Notes under the pieces: generated by a model
What the model was told of the DNA's origin: nothing
Seen by the model: only the letters and a program-made list of their open reading frames with translations
Database searches by the model: none
Shown here: piece after piece, positions 47,138-56,366 of the stretch
Layout of the letters: each line of letters opens with the position of its first letter
Position numbering within the stretch: the first letter of the stretch is position 1
Program-made: the position numbers and the translations under genes
Assembly: GCF_004102745.1 (NCBI RefSeq)
Contig: NZ_RLII01000012.1
Span: 31,362-95,361, forward strand
Direction of reading: 5' to 3'
DNA: 64,000 bases
Source: Acetivibrio mesophilus
GTDB lineage: Bacteria; Bacillota; Clostridia; Acetivibrionales; Acetivibrionaceae

Positions 47138-47668
47138 TTAAGGGCATACTGGAAAATGGTCTCTTTTACCTTTCACATATGAATTTATATATGACGCATC
47201 AAGAGAATCTACAAGGCCATCACCATCTACATCCGCAGCAACATACTGTCTAAAAGTCAAAGTAGTTTTTAAAAGGATATAGTCTTTAACTATTCTAAGA
47301 TCCTCTTCTGTTACCAACTGATCTCCGTTAACATCTCCATAATAAACTGTGTATGTTGCTCCTGCTGGGAAAGAGGATATTGCCCTAAGAATATAGTCTC
47401 TAATCAAATAAGCATCCAACATTGTAACAGCACCATCATAGTTTACATCTGCAGCTATGTACTGCAATTGATTTGTAAACGGTTGCGTATTGTTAATTTC
47501 AGCATATAATAATGCAAGGTCTAAAGAATCAATTGAACCATCCAAGTCTACGTCACCGATAAGTACTGTAGTGCTGCATTGATGTCCTGCATATGCCGTC
47601 ATAGCGCCGCCAAATACTACCATGGCAATGCTTAAAACTACTGTTAAGAGTGCAATTCTTTTTTTCAT
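47138..47668 (-). CDS. Secreted double-dockerin protein
   Basis: 176 residues. Signal peptide MKKRIALLTVVLSIAMVVFG...AYA with likely cleavage before GHQC. The mature part is four calcium-binding dockerin repeats (GDVDLDGSIDSLDLALL, ADVNYDGAVTMLDAYLI, GDVNGDQLVTEEDLRIVKDYIL, ADVDGDGLVDSLDASYI), making two type I dockerin modules and nothing else. Single dockerins bind cohesins on cellulosome scaffolds; with two, it could bridge cohesins. It has no catalytic or carbohydrate-binding domain. ATG 47668 is favoured by AAAGGGGA. Confidence 0.88.
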   Translation of the reverse strand: MKKRIALLTVVLSIAMVVFGGAMTAYAGHQCSTTVLIGDVDLDGSIDSLDLALLYAEINNTQPFTNQLQYIAADVNYDGAVTMLDAYLIRDYILRAISSFPAGATYTVYYGDVNGDQLVTEEDLRIVKDYILLKTTLTFRQYVAADVDGDGLVDSLDASYINSYVKGKRDHFPVCP

Positions 47669-47945
47669 ACACATTCCCCTTTCTTTTTTCTTTGATTTTT
47701 TAGTTTATTTATTGAAAGCCGGCCGCCTATCAATCAATATTGCGTTTAAAAGCTGCATTGTCTATACTCAGGAATACATAATAGCTTCATTTATGTGTAT
47801 ATTATATCTTCAAATAATTAATATATCATGCTAATTATACTATATCCTATATTTTGACATATTTTTACCTTCTAGGAAACAATTCGTTACCTCTTTTAAT
47901 CTACATAAATGCTTTTAAGCAATAAATCAATATGCATATCACGTT
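47669..47945 (-). promoter_or_regulatory. Upstream region of first dockerin gene, conserved with the second
   Basis: 277 nt that align with the region upstream of the other dockerin gene. Shared parts are a TATAAT/TACAAT-like -10 (near 47835), the block TATTCCTGAGTATAGACAAT near 47758-47777 bracketed by AAGCT/AGCTT, and a CGGCCG palindrome around 47725. The conserved blocks point to a shared promoter and leader; their role is unknown. No gene is seen here. Confidence 0.55.
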
Positions 47946-47992
47946 AAAAGTCCCCTCCGGATGAGGATTTTTTATCCGGAAGGGACTTTTTA
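47946..47992 (-). terminator. Terminator of second dockerin gene
   Basis: AAAAGTCCCCTCCGGAT pairs with ATCCGGAAGGGACTTTTT (minor bulges), with a T-run on the minus strand, about 38 nt after the stop at 48030. Confidence 0.85.
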
Positions 47993-48029
47993 TCATACTA
48001 TTAGTTATTTTATACTGTAGTTGTTACCC

Positions 48030-48560
48030 TTAAGGGCATACTGGGAAATGCTGAATTTGTTCATTTATATGTTGAGTAATATATGCCAGATCAAGGGAAT
48101 TTACATAACCATCACCATCTACATCTGCGGCAACAAACTGTCTAAAAGTTAAACTAGTTTTACCAAGAATGTAATCACTAACTACTTTTTGATCGGCTGT
48201 TGTTACCAACTGATCTCCGTTAAGATCTCCATAATATACTGTGTAAGTTGCACCTGCTGGGAAAGAGGATATTTTTCCTAGAATATAGTCCGCGAGTATG
48301 TTAACATCCTGCATTGTAATAGCAGCATCATAGTTTACATCTGCAGCTATATACTGCAATTGATTTGCTAAAGGTACGGCATAATATACTTCATTATACA
48401 ATAATGCATAGTCTAAAGAGTTAATTGAACCATCCAAGTTTACGTCACCGATAAGTACTGTAGTGCTGCATTGATGTCCTGCATATGCTGTCATGGCGCC
48501 TCCAAATACTACCATGGCAATGCTTAAAACTACTGTTAAGAGTGCAATTCTTTTTTTCAT
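48030..48560 (-). CDS. Secreted double-dockerin protein, paralog
   Basis: 176 residues. It has the same signal peptide and architecture as its neighbour: four dockerin repeats (GDVNLDGSINSLDYALL, ADVNYDAAITMQDVNILADYIL, GDLNGDQLVTTADQKVVSDYIL, ADVDGDGYVNSLDLAYI). In the second repeat DYDAA replaces the usual DGDG loop, so one calcium site may be weak. The pair clearly arose by tandem duplication, including flanks. Substitutions concentrate in the residues that pick the cohesin partner. ATG 48560 follows AAAGGGGA. Confidence 0.88.
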   Translation of the reverse strand: MKKRIALLTVVLSIAMVVFGGAMTAYAGHQCSTTVLIGDVNLDGSINSLDYALLYNEVYYAVPLANQLQYIAADVNYDAAITMQDVNILADYILGKISSFPAGATYTVYYGDLNGDQLVTTADQKVVSDYILGKTSLTFRQFVAADVDGDGYVNSLDLAYITQHINEQIQHFPVCP

Positions 48561-48938
48561 ACACATTCCCCTTTCTTTTTCCTTCGATTTTTTTAGTTTA
48601 TTTATTGAAGTCGGCCGACTATCAATCAACATTAAACTGCATTTAAAAGCTCCATTGTCTATACTCAGGAATGCATAACAGCTTGTCTCTATAAGTTATT
48701 ATATATGCAAAAAATTTGAATGTCATGTTAATTGTACCATTTTCTAAATTCTGACATGTTTTTTGGTGCCCAGTAAACAATTTGTTACCATTTTTTCAAT
48801 AAAGCAACACCTTGTATGTATTTAACATATTATAAAAGAAGTTATATATTCCCTTCTTTTTGTAAATAATATATAAATGCCTGGGAGATACTGAAAATCC
48901 TAAAAAGAGCTTATTTGTTAAAGGAGTTTATCAATTAG
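48561..48938. other. Intergenic region with duplicated dockerin leader
   Basis: 378 nt. The dockerin-proximal 230 nt are the second copy of the leader described upstream of the first dockerin gene, including a perfect palindrome GTCGGCCGAC near 48610-48619 and the CTGAGTATAGACAAT block. The remainder, toward the plus-strand gene at 48939, is AT-rich; it includes AAAGGAG just before that gene. No coding frame is seen. Confidence 0.55.
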
Positions 48939-49856
48939 ATGACGACCATTGGAATACCCAAGGGATTATTTTACTTTGAACACCATCTACTCTGGGAAAG
49001 TTTTTTCTATAATTTAGGTTGCGATGTTGAAGTATCTGATGATACCAATAAAGAAATTCTCGACTGTGGTGTAAAATACTGTAGCAATGAAACCTGCCTG
49101 CCCGTAAAAGTTTTTCACGGACATGCATACAGTCTTAAGGACAGGGTTGACTATATATTTATACCTAGGTATACAAGCGTTGATAAAAATGAGTATACCT
49201 GCCCTAAGTTCTGCGGACTTCCCGATATGACTCTGCTGAATTTAAAAAGGCAATTCAAAGTGCTGGAAGTAAAAATAAATATGGATGCAAAACCCGAAGA
49301 AACCCTCAAAAGCCTTCAGGAAATTGCCACAGCCCTAAAAATTAACTATCCTGATGTGGTGGAGGCTTTTAAAGCGGCACTAGAAACATACAATAACAAC
49401 AAAAGAAATACGGGAATTTCAGAGGCTCATTTAAATAGCAACATCGCCCAAACTGCAATTTCATTATTGGGTCATCCATACATGATCTACGACAGTTATC
49501 TAAATATGAAACTAATTGATAAGCTTAAAGCACGAAACATAACCGTCTTCACTCCTCGGGACATTAACCATGAAACCAAGCGAAAGAACGCCTATCCCTT
49601 TGAAGGAAAAATCTTCTGGGATGTCGGCTTTGACCTTCTCGGAAGCGCCTTTACTTTTGCCTCATCTCCGGGCATTAAGGGGATGATATACCTCACTCCG
49701 TTTGCCTGCGGAGTTGATGCTTTTGTTCTCGAGTTCATCGAAAGGCGGCTCAAAGAGCAATACAACACGCCTCTTCTGAAGCTTACCATTGATGAGCATA
49801 CGGGAGAAGCAGGATTTGATACAAGACTGGAAGCATTTTTAGATATGATAGGGTGA
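48939..49856 (+). CDS. Acyl-CoA dehydratase activase-related protein (DUF2229)
   Basis: 305 residues. It matches the DUF2229 part of large 2-hydroxyacyl-CoA dehydratase activase proteins: TIGIPKGLFYFEHHLLWESFF, CGVKYCSNETCLPVKVFHGH, and CPKFCGLPDM, with conserved Cys that may hold an Fe-S cluster. The ATPase (ASKHA) part of these activases is absent, so this is a stand-alone piece. It forms a two-gene operon with the next gene (4-nt gap). Function is unknown. Confidence 0.78.
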   Translation: MTTIGIPKGLFYFEHHLLWESFFYNLGCDVEVSDDTNKEILDCGVKYCSNETCLPVKVFHGHAYSLKDRVDYIFIPRYTSVDKNEYTCPKFCGLPDMTLLNLKRQFKVLEVKINMDAKPEETLKSLQEIATALKINYPDVVEAFKAALETYNNNKRNTGISEAHLNSNIAQTAISLLGHPYMIYDSYLNMKLIDKLKARNITVFTPRDINHETKRKNAYPFEGKIFWDVGFDLLGSAFTFASSPGIKGMIYLTPFACGVDAFVLEFIERRLKEQYNTPLLKLTIDEHTGEAGFDTRLEAFLDMIG

Positions 49857-49860
49857 TTAT

Positions 49861-50982
49861 ATGAAAATTACATTTCCGCATATGGGAGATTCATATATAG
49901 CTGTAAAGGTACTGTTGGAAACTGCAGGAATAGACTATGTTATGCCCCCTATTTCCGACAGGAATCTTCTTGAACAGGGCATATTGCATTCGCCTGAATT
50001 TGCCTGCCTTCCTTTCAAGACAATAATGGGCGATTTTATTTACGGCCTTGAGAATGGAGCAGATATGATACTTTTTGGCGGCGGCTGCGGTCAGTGCAGA
50101 TTTGGCTATTTTGGAAAGCTCCAATCGGAAATATTAAAAAGCATCGGATATAATGTGAATTTTATTTATCTTGACCTCAGCAATATATCTGTGAAAGAAG
50201 TGCTGGAAAAAATAAGGCCTCTTACAGAAGGAAAGAGCAAATTGGAGCTTTTAAAAGCGATATTTTGTGCAATTACGGCTGTGTTTAAAGTTGACAGGAT
50301 AAACAGACTCTCAAGATACACAAGGTGCCGGGAGGTAAACAAGGGAGAGACGGACAGAATAATGTCAGGATTTCATAATGAAATCCAAAATACGAGAGGC
50401 TATAAAAGCATAAACGAAATAATTCGTTCCACCGCTAAAAAGCTGCGAAAAATGCCCCTGGACAGAAAGTACAGACCGATTAGGATTTCCCTTGTGGGTG
50501 AAATATATGTTGCCGCCCACCCCAGTATAAATTTTGAGATAGAAAGAAAGCTTGGCAACATGGGTGTAGAAGTATATAACACCATGGGCATCAGCTATTG
50601 GATTAAAGAGCATTTTATAAAGAAGCTTCTCCCCTTCAAGATAAAAAACAAGAATCATGAAGCGGGAAAGGAATTTATGAATACCGATGATATTGGCGGC
50701 CATGGTCTTAGCACCATAGGCGCCTCTATTAGAAGCGCCAAAAAAGGATTTGACGGTGTTGTCCATATATATCCCTTCACCTGCATGCCTGAAATAATTG
50801 CTCAAAGTACTTTTAGCGAAGTGCAAAAGAAATATGAAATTCCCATCATTACACTGATAATTGATGAAATGACGGGTGAAGCGGGCTATATGACAAGGCT
50901 TGAGGCATTTGTGGATATGATAAAAATGAGAAGGAAACTATCGTTTTCCCCCATGCCCAGATTTTTTTCGCAAAAAGTTTAA
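49861..50982 (+). CDS. 2-hydroxyacyl-CoA dehydratase-related protein
   Basis: 373 residues that look like the C-terminal part of the same large activase-dehydratase family: MKITFPHMGDSYIAVKVLL, HSPEFACLPFKTIMGDF, FGGGCGQCRFGYFGKLQ (CxxC), then IYPFTCMPEIIAQ and LIIDEMTGEAGYMTRLEAFVDM, the last repeated in the preceding gene as LTIDEHTGEAGFDTRLEAF. So the two proteins are distant homologs or halves of one enzyme. Substrate and reaction are unknown. Confidence 0.75.
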   Translation: MKITFPHMGDSYIAVKVLLETAGIDYVMPPISDRNLLEQGILHSPEFACLPFKTIMGDFIYGLENGADMILFGGGCGQCRFGYFGKLQSEILKSIGYNVNFIYLDLSNISVKEVLEKIRPLTEGKSKLELLKAIFCAITAVFKVDRINRLSRYTRCREVNKGETDRIMSGFHNEIQNTRGYKSINEIIRSTAKKLRKMPLDRKYRPIRISLVGEIYVAAHPSINFEIERKLGNMGVEVYNTMGISYWIKEHFIKKLLPFKIKNKNHEAGKEFMNTDDIGGHGLSTIGASIRSAKKGFDGVVHIYPFTCMPEIIAQSTFSEVQKKYEIPIITLIIDEMTGEAGYMTRLEAFVDMIKMRRKLSFSPMPRFFSQKV

Positions 50983-51061
50983 AATTTTTTATAAAAACAC
51001 TAAAGTACTTTTGCTTTTTACTCGATATTATTCCTGTACAAATTAATACTCCCCTATAAAA

Positions 51062-51107
51062 CCCGTTACATTTTCCCTTCTAAATTGAAATGTACGGGCT
51101 TTTTTTT
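51062..51107 (+). terminator. Terminator of the activase-related gene pair
   Basis: CCCG(T)TACATTT pairs with AAATGTACGGG, one bulge, followed by CTTTTTTTT, 80 nt after the stop codon. Confidence 0.85.
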
Positions 51108-51279
51108 ACCCTTTCAAAATAAAACCTCTAAACTTCAAGGAAATCCTGGTAATATGTCATTATTAATGGTAGTATAGTGTTGTAATTTGTTTATATTTAA
51201 AGCAAATTATCAATATATCGTTCTATAATTTCATAGATAATTAATTTTTGTAAAGAATAATTTTAAGTAGGTGTATACC

Positions 51280-52245
51280 ATGAGCCAGGTTAGTAATGCT
51301 TTAAAAATGTATATGCTATTACAGAAAAACGGTAAGATGAAGATTAGTGAAATTGCTTCAATGCTTGAAACGGACGAAAGAACAGTAAGAAGGTACCGGG
51401 ATGACCTTGAATTCGCAGGAATATATATAGACTCTGAGAGAGGAAAATACGGTGGATATACGCTTAGAAACAATAATTTCCTTTTAGGTCTTAATATTTC
51501 GAGTAAGGAGCAATATTCCCTGCAACTCGTGGAAAGATATCTTAAGGACTCTCAACATATCGCCGCCAAAGATATTTCAAGTCTTGTTATAAAAATCAAT
51601 GCTGCAAATTCTGTTGAAAATGATACTCATGTTAACCTTTACAATCATATGGCAAAGGAAATCGTCTCAAATACAGACCCGGATTTCGAGCGTAAAAAGT
51701 TTTTAGATCTCCATGAAGCAGTTCTTTTAAGAAAAAAGATCCGTATTGATTACACTTCTTTAAACTCCGGCAGAAAAACCAGGATAGTGCACCCCTACGC
51801 TACTCTAGAGTACAAGAATGATTTATATTTTATAGGTTTTTGTGAATTAAAAGAAGAGATACTGGATTTTAAAATCTGTCGAATCAATAATTACGAGTTA
51901 TTGAACGAAACTTTCGAAAAGGATGAAAGCTTCAGCCTTGAAAAGTGCATGGAAAACTGTATAGGAATTTATAAGGATAAGGAATATAATATCAAACTAA
52001 AAGTAAAGTACCCCATGTCACAGATTGTTAAGGAAAAAATTTGGGTGAGTAATCAGGTGATAACTGATTTAGATGATAAATCTATTATATTTGAGGCTAA
52101 AATGAGGGGTCTTACGGAGATAAAAACATGGATTCTTGGTATGGGAGCTAATGTAACTGTGTTAGAGCCTGATGAAGTTGCAGAAGAAATAAAAAATGAA
52201 ATAAATAAAATGAAAAATTTATATATGTGCAATGATATGTCCTAA
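51280..52245 (+). CDS. WYL-domain transcriptional regulator next to cas genes
   Basis: About 321 residues from ATG 51280 (AGGTG upstream). N-terminal winged helix-turn-helix (ALKMYMLLQKNGKMKISEIASMLETDERTVRRYRDDL), then a WYL domain (LREKIRIDYTSLNSGRKTRIVHPYATLEYKNDLYFIGFC-like). WYL proteins sense ligands, often nucleic acid fragments, and control CRISPR or other defence genes. It is the first gene of the locus, 51 nt before cas6. Confidence 0.85.
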   Translation: MSQVSNALKMYMLLQKNGKMKISEIASMLETDERTVRRYRDDLEFAGIYIDSERGKYGGYTLRNNNFLLGLNISSKEQYSLQLVERYLKDSQHIAAKDISSLVIKINAANSVENDTHVNLYNHMAKEIVSNTDPDFERKKFLDLHEAVLLRKKIRIDYTSLNSGRKTRIVHPYATLEYKNDLYFIGFCELKEEILDFKICRINNYELLNETFEKDESFSLEKCMENCIGIYKDKEYNIKLKVKYPMSQIVKEKIWVSNQVITDLDDKSIIFEAKMRGLTEIKTWILGMGANVTVLEPDEVAEEIKNEINKMKNLYMCNDMS

Positions 52246-52296
52246 ATATCATATAAAATTATAATTAGATTGAATTAATGGAAGGGGGTGACATTA

Positions 52297-53028
52297 GTGA
52301 GGTTAAAATGCGACTTTACAGCTGACAGGCTTCCAATCTCTCATAACATGATGTTTGTAAGTCTTATAAAGGAAGCATTAAAGAAATCCCATTTGGAGTA
52401 TTTCAATAAGCTTTATACCTATAACGGAAAGTCAAACAAAAAAAGCAAGAACTTCTGCTTTTCCGTTAAAATGAAAGGCTTTGATGTTGACGGTGATATT
52501 GTAAACGTTAAAGATGGAGTCTCATTATTGATAAGTTCTCCGGACGCAGAATTCATCCTGTATCTTTATAATGGTCTTTTAAAGATTAATGAGTTTAACT
52601 ACAAGGATTTTTGTGTTAACAGGACAAGAATATCCATGATGAAAGAAAAATGCGTAGATTCAAGGGAAGTAATATTTAGAACCATATCGCCGATTTGCAT
52701 CAAAAATAATCAAAACTATTTTTTAAAAATCGATGATGAAAACTATGAGAATGAGCTTAATTATATCGCGGGAAAAGTGCTTGAAAATTATAGGGGTACT
52801 GGATTGGAAGAAAGGCTAGTTTTTCATAATGTTAAGATGAAAAATGTTATCGTCAGACAAGATATCCGCGAATTTGAAAAAAGTTCCGGAAGAGATTATC
52901 TTTATGTGAATTCTTACGAGGGGATTTTTAAACTGTGTGGGAGCACAAAAGATTTACAAGATTTGTATTCTTTAGGGCTCGGTTTTAAGAGAAACCAAGG
53001 TTTTGGAATGTTAGAGTTAGTTTATTAA
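52297..53028 (+). CDS. cas6: Cas6 crRNA endoribonuclease
   Basis: About 243 residues from GTG 52297 (AAGGGGGTG 7 nt upstream). A tandem ferredoxin-like fold is suggested by KCDFTADRLPISHNMMFVSLIKEAL at the start; the C-terminal glycine-rich loop GLGFKRNQGFGMLELVY is the Cas6 signature. It cuts precursor crRNA in each repeat, leaving an 8-nt handle (ATGTAAAG in this array). Candidate catalytic histidine: H12-H13 region of SHNMMF. Confidence 0.9.
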   Translation: MRLKCDFTADRLPISHNMMFVSLIKEALKKSHLEYFNKLYTYNGKSNKKSKNFCFSVKMKGFDVDGDIVNVKDGVSLLISSPDAEFILYLYNGLLKINEFNYKDFCVNRTRISMMKEKCVDSREVIFRTISPICIKNNQNYFLKIDDENYENELNYIAGKVLENYRGTGLEERLVFHNVKMKNVIVRQDIREFEKSSGRDYLYVNSYEGIFKLCGSTKDLQDLYSLGLGFKRNQGFGMLELVY

Positions 53029-54531
53029 GTGAGGGGGGTGAGGAAGATTTCTAGATTAAGATTTTATCGTTCTGGAGAGATAGTAAGAGATCTTGGTATT
53101 GTTTATTTTTACACTATACTTCAGGAAATGGAATTATATTTCAATAAAGAATACGAGATAACTTTGACGGATAACTTCTTGGAATTTGTATGCGATGACT
53201 ACTCTGAGGTTTATCAGTACATAATCAGCGTAAAAGTATTTGAAAATTTTATGAAAGGAGTTAAAGCTGAATTAGAAAAAAAGAAAATAAATGAGGAGTT
53301 TTTCCAAAATACTACTATTGATAACTTTATAGAAATGGTTGATTCGTTAGCTGAACTTAATGAATCAGAAAAAGAAAAGCTTAAAAAAAGTTTCAAGTCA
53401 AAATACGTACCCTACATAAGAAATAGTCCTAAATATGGTGCAAACTCGCAGAGCGAAGAAAACTTTCATAAAAACTTTAATGAACTTGTAAGGTTAGTTT
53501 TTGAGTTAAATGGAAAAGTATTGGAGGATCAAATTCAAATACTTGATAAGTACAAATCAAGCGGAGATGTTTGCTGTATCTGTCATAGCGTTTACTCAAC
53601 AGAACTTGATATTACACACAAGTCAGAGCAAAAGATAAGGGAAGTCTCAAAATATAACTATATGTTTATGGGTGCTGAGAATAGCACTTTCAATAATTAT
53701 GGAAATGCTCAAAGTTCGGTATGCTTTGTTTGTGAATTTTTTAATTTAACGTTCCTGCTATATTTCAGCTTAATGCAGCCAAAAATTATATCTTATTTTG
53801 ATTCATTGAACAACATTTATTTCTTTAATTTAAAGATTAATAGCTTAATAAAATTATATAATGATCAAGGATTTTATAAAAAGTTAAGTCAGTATAATGC
53901 AAAAAGTATTCGGTTGTATTCAATTAAATCAGATCCTAATAAAGGACTTATATTAAAAATGGAGCAAGTGATGAAGTACGACGAGTATATAAAACAGATA
54001 GAGTTATATCACATAATAAATCAATTATCTATCTCTTCAGACACATATCTAAATATATCTGAATTAAGAAGACTGGTTATTAGCAGAAATTATAAAAGTT
54101 TAAAAGATGTCTTAATTTCAGTAGTGATGTATTTTGACAGAAAAGAAGGAAGACGTACATTGAATGTAACAAGAACTGTATACAATATCAGACTTTTATT
54201 AGAAATGTTAAAAATAGAATATAGCGAGGAGGGAAAAAATTTGGCCAAAGATTATAAAACATTTTTTGATGCAGGTATAAAATTGGGAAGTAAAATTCCA
54301 AATGAATCTAAAAATACATTGGGTTTTAAACTTATTCAACTGTTAAAAGTGGATAGCAGGGACGGTATTATAAAGTTATTGTATCACCAGTTTATGGTGA
54401 ATAGTGTTGAGATTCCTAGATATTTTACCAAAGGAATATTGGATGTGGAAGACAACATAGAACTCACATACAACATTGGTGTTTTTTTAGAAGGACTATT
54501 TATTAATCAAAAACAGGAGGAAAGAAAATGA
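53029..54531 (+). CDS. cas8b: Type I-B Cascade large subunit Cas8b/Cst1
   Basis: 500 residues. A four-cysteine zinc-finger (CCICHSVYS near residue 182 and CFVCEFFN near residue 232) is the Cst1 signature; the C-terminal part is helical. This subunit recognises the PAM and target DNA in Cascade. The start is unclear: GTG 53029 and GTG 53038 both lie in a G-rich sequence, without a clear ribosome site. It overlaps cas7 by 4 nt (ATGA). Confidence 0.88.
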   Translation: MRGVRKISRLRFYRSGEIVRDLGIVYFYTILQEMELYFNKEYEITLTDNFLEFVCDDYSEVYQYIISVKVFENFMKGVKAELEKKKINEEFFQNTTIDNFIEMVDSLAELNESEKEKLKKSFKSKYVPYIRNSPKYGANSQSEENFHKNFNELVRLVFELNGKVLEDQIQILDKYKSSGDVCCICHSVYSTELDITHKSEQKIREVSKYNYMFMGAENSTFNNYGNAQSSVCFVCEFFNLTFLLYFSLMQPKIISYFDSLNNIYFFNLKINSLIKLYNDQGFYKKLSQYNAKSIRLYSIKSDPNKGLILKMEQVMKYDEYIKQIELYHIINQLSISSDTYLNISELRRLVISRNYKSLKDVLISVVMYFDRKEGRRTLNVTRTVYNIRLLLEMLKIEYSEEGKNLAKDYKTFFDAGIKLGSKIPNESKNTLGFKLIQLLKVDSRDGIIKLLYHQFMVNSVEIPRYFTKGILDVEDNIELTYNIGVFLEGLFINQKQEERK

Positions 54532-55529
54532 ATAAGAATAAAGTAAGTGGAATAACATTGACAATTTTAACTGAAAGTCCAATTGCACTTTCAAATGATC
54601 AGGGTGCGGGCAATTATTCACCAATTAAAAAGTACTTCTATAAAGATGGAATTCATTCTATGACAAGCGTAGGTACAGTTACATATGAATTAAGAAAGAA
54701 ATTGATAAAAGAATATGGATGGACGGCAAGTAGCATTGTTAAAAAGGATAAGAACTTGTATCCAAGGAAAGAAAATATTGAAGCTACAGATTTAAATGGG
54801 ATTGAAAATGATGTATTTGGTTTTTTGGTACCTGATAAGCAAATTAATAAAACATCTCCATTAAGAGTGATTCCTTTTATTTCAGTGAACACATTTAAAT
54901 CTGATACTCAAACTGTAACAAATAGAGGATTTTTAAATCCTGATTTGGGACGTGAGTATTTTGATGATAAAGGAAATGCCATTGGTATAGACAAAATTCC
55001 AACAACACAGGCATTAGCCTTTGAAGAAGTTTTTGGTGACTATTATTACTATACTATAACAATTGAGTTGGATAGAATAGGGGTAATAGAAGTTGAAAAT
55101 GATAAGTATCTTGAACCTGGAAATAGAAAATATATGACGAAAGAACTTAGAAAGAAAGCAATTGTAGATCTCATTGATGCAATACTAAACTTTACCCGTG
55201 ATATTAAACATCAAAAAATACATTTGAAACCATTGGCTGCTTTTGGAGGTGCTTTTAGGAGTCCCATACCGTATTTTTGGAATGATGTTTGTGTTGATTC
55301 AAAAGGGAATTTGGTAATGGACTATGTTTATGAAACTATTAAAGGATATGGACTTAACAGTGAAAATTATGTTATAGCTGTATCATCACGACTTCCAGTA
55401 ACATATAAAAATAGTGACTTTGAGAACAGTATAGTTATAGAAAATATTCCTCAAGAAGCAATGATAAAACTCGTTAATAAGTTGGAAATAGGTGATGATA
55501 ACAATTGGTATTTGAATACGGAGGAGTAA
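54528..55529 (+). CDS. cas7: Cascade backbone subunit Cas7 (Cst2/DevR family)
   Basis: 333 residues with the RAMP fold of the Cst2/DevR family: SGITLTILTESPIALSNDQGAGNYSPIKKY at the start, VNTFKSDTQTVTNRGFLNPDLGREYFD, and LKPLAAFGGAFRSPIPYF. Several copies coat the crRNA. Starts at ATG 54528 overlapping cas8b, after GGAGGAAAG. Confidence 0.93.
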   Translation: MNKNKVSGITLTILTESPIALSNDQGAGNYSPIKKYFYKDGIHSMTSVGTVTYELRKKLIKEYGWTASSIVKKDKNLYPRKENIEATDLNGIENDVFGFLVPDKQINKTSPLRVIPFISVNTFKSDTQTVTNRGFLNPDLGREYFDDKGNAIGIDKIPTTQALAFEEVFGDYYYYTITIELDRIGVIEVENDKYLEPGNRKYMTKELRKKAIVDLIDAILNFTRDIKHQKIHLKPLAAFGGAFRSPIPYFWNDVCVDSKGNLVMDYVYETIKGYGLNSENYVIAVSSRLPVTYKNSDFENSIVIENIPQEAMIKLVNKLEIGDDNNWYLNTEE

Positions 55530-55530
55530 A

Positions 55531-56346
55531 ATGATAAACAATGTGCTAAAAATGGATATATATCAACCCTTTGCACATTATAGGGAACCAAAGATAATGC
55601 AGGATGATTTTATACCAACTTTGCATTTGCCAACTGCTACTACTATTGCTGGGCTTATATCATATCTAGTTGATAGACAAGCTAAATCGGTTTTTAAGAT
55701 CGGTATTGTCGGAACTTACAAAAATAAAGAAATTCATTTTATACGTGGTGAATTCGAAAGTTACTGGACTAAAATGAGAACTTTTCAGAGAAAAATGATT
55801 GAAAAACAAGTTCCCTATAGTGAATATGCTATTTTCTTTAAAGATAAGCAAGCTGGTAATAGGGTAATGAATTTTGAAGTGCTACAAGATGTAAATTTAT
55901 CAATTTTTATATACACCGAAAATGCTACAGAATATAAGATGATAAAAGAAGCATTGGAAAGTCCAACAAAATATTTATCTATTGGAAGAAAAGAAGATTT
56001 CTTTGTACCTCAAAATAAAGGATGTTTTGTTCGGGAAGTACCAGTAGAAGAAGTTGAAATAAAAAGCAAGAAACAAGCTATTATGAAAAATCTATGCATT
56101 AAAAATACTTACATTCCAGTATCGCTAAATAGTAATGATGAAGAAATGGAAAACAGACTTAGAAGTGGTGTATTGTATGCATTACCAAAGAGTTACAAGG
56201 ATTTAACTGCAGAAAAAAAAGATCGACAAATAGTATACGGACACTATGTTTATCTCGACAATAACGGTTATTATCCTTCAAGGGGAAAAGTACAGGTCTA
56301 TACAGATTATGAGACAAAGGAAACAACATCATTTTTATGGCTATAG
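55531..56346 (+). CDS. cas5: Cascade subunit Cas5 (type I-B)
   Basis: 271 residues. The N-terminal RAMP strand is MINNVLKMDIYQPFAHYREPKIMQDDFIPTLHLPTATTIAGLISYL, the usual Cas5 opening; it holds the 5' handle of the crRNA. GAGGAG precedes ATG 55531. Confidence 0.92.
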   Translation: MINNVLKMDIYQPFAHYREPKIMQDDFIPTLHLPTATTIAGLISYLVDRQAKSVFKIGIVGTYKNKEIHFIRGEFESYWTKMRTFQRKMIEKQVPYSEYAIFFKDKQAGNRVMNFEVLQDVNLSIFIYTENATEYKMIKEALESPTKYLSIGRKEDFFVPQNKGCFVREVPVEEVEIKSKKQAIMKNLCIKNTYIPVSLNSNDEEMENRLRSGVLYALPKSYKDLTAEKKDRQIVYGHYVYLDNNGYYPSRGKVQVYTDYETKETTSFLWL

Positions 56347-56366
56347 GGAAAGTGAGGTGTAAGAAT

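Noticed and set aside
47700..47790. c-di-GMP riboswitch in the dockerin leaders
   Set aside because: The conserved riboswitch core sequences are absent; only short conserved blocks are seen.
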